Shown here piece by piece: positions 6,004 to 6,127 of a DNA stretch of 6,127 bases. Below the pieces are notes generated by a model that saw only the letters and a list, made by a program, of their open reading frames with translations, was not told the DNA's origin and searched no databases. The stretch is from NCBI GenBank assembly GCA_021817755.1, contig JAKAGC010000264.1:1-6127 (forward strand), in the 5' to 3' direction. Position numbers and translations under genes: made by a program. Each line of letters starts with the position of its first letter. Position 1 is the stretch's first letter. The DNA is from Acidobacteriota bacterium. GTDB taxonomy: Bacteria > Acidobacteriota > Aminicenantia > UBA2199.

Positions 6004-6127
6004 TTAAATCATTCCTTTTTTGAACATTCGTTTTAATGGATGCCCGATGGTTTTAAGTGGGAGGGAAATTTTCTTCCCTCCTAATGATGCGGAATAATAA
6101 ACGGCAAATATTATCTCTATTGCACGG
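6004..6127 (-). CDS. C-terminal fragment of a probable Gfo/Idh/MocA-family oxidoreductase (partial)
   Basis: On the - strand a frame is open from the window edge (first full codon 6126-6124) for 40 codons to a TAA at 6006-6004; the start lies beyond 6127. The segment RAIEIIFAVYYSASLGGKKI followed by SLPL closely resembles the last helix and strand of Gfo/Idh/MocA NAD(P)-dependent sugar and myo-inositol-type dehydrogenases, where 'a.e..eAiY.Sa..g..v.lP' is typical. After it comes a basic tail with HPLKRMFKKG. The Rossmann domain and catalytic residues are not in view, so neither substrate nor activity can be inferred. It is co-directional with the lipid kinase, 123 bp upstream of it. No clear terminator is seen between them, but the kinase has its own promoter-like element. 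Confidence 0.62.
   Translation of the reverse strand, partial: RAIEIIFAVYYSASLGGKKISLPLKTIGHPLKRMFKKGMI

Noticed and set aside
6059..6082. Stem-loop GGGAGGGAA...TTCCCTCC that looks like a terminator
   Set aside because: It lacks a T-run on either strand and lies inside the coding region of the partial - strand gene (LGGKKISLP), so the complementarity is most simply a by-product of coding sequence.
1..6127. Mobile element, CRISPR, phage or defence system
   Set aside because: No transposase, integrase, spaced direct repeats, terminal inverted repeats or nuclease-type genes are present. Every sizeable coding region is a housekeeping envelope or metabolic gene.

Overview
The window reads as a piece of a diderm (Gram-negative-type) bacterial chromosome of moderate to low GC (about 40% by eye). 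It carries two envelope-energisation modules on the + strand, and a lipid kinase plus the tail of a probable oxidoreductase on the - strand. A complete TonB-ExbB-ExbD motor implies an outer membrane. The TonB C-terminal domain (KKVEP.FP, ATTD..GRV, IKQWIYEP..LNG.PRPV) and the ExbD start (NVVPLCDILLVLLIIFMVVTP-like) remind me most of Acidobacteriota/Aminicenantota-type proteins. That affiliation is from memory of the families and is low confidence.

Layout. 1-93: the last 30 codons of a probable yajC. 94-194: a 101-nt spacer with a weak hairpin. 195-1748 and 1763-2926: secD and secF, separate genes 14 nt apart. 2927-3007: a spacer holding a good sigma70-like promoter and a strong ribosome binding site. 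3008-3748, 3782-4468 and 4470-4904: tonB, exbB and exbD, closely spaced and closed by a strong intrinsic terminator (4938-4966). 4981-5880 (-): a full-length diacylglycerol/lipid kinase-family protein, convergent with exbD. 5881-6003: an AT-rich spacer with an extended -10 promoter almost touching the kinase start codon and a perfect 12-bp palindrome. 6004-6127 (-): the C-terminus of a gene running off the window edge, resembling the Gfo/Idh/MocA oxidoreductase family.

How they work together. YajC, SecD and SecF form the accessory part of the Sec translocon and use the proton gradient to help pull proteins across the inner membrane. TonB-ExbB-ExbD uses the same gradient to drive outer-membrane transporters. 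The two modules are adjacent but appear to be separate transcription units. The lipid kinase probably phosphorylates a membrane lipid and faces the other way.

I found no mobile element, CRISPR array, RNA gene or clearly new system. The most interesting points are: a roughly 70-residue ComEA/helix-hairpin-helix-like insertion in the periplasmic loop of SecF; a probable leaderless transcript for the lipid kinase; the internally repeated TonB linker; and a previously uncalled partial gene at the right edge.
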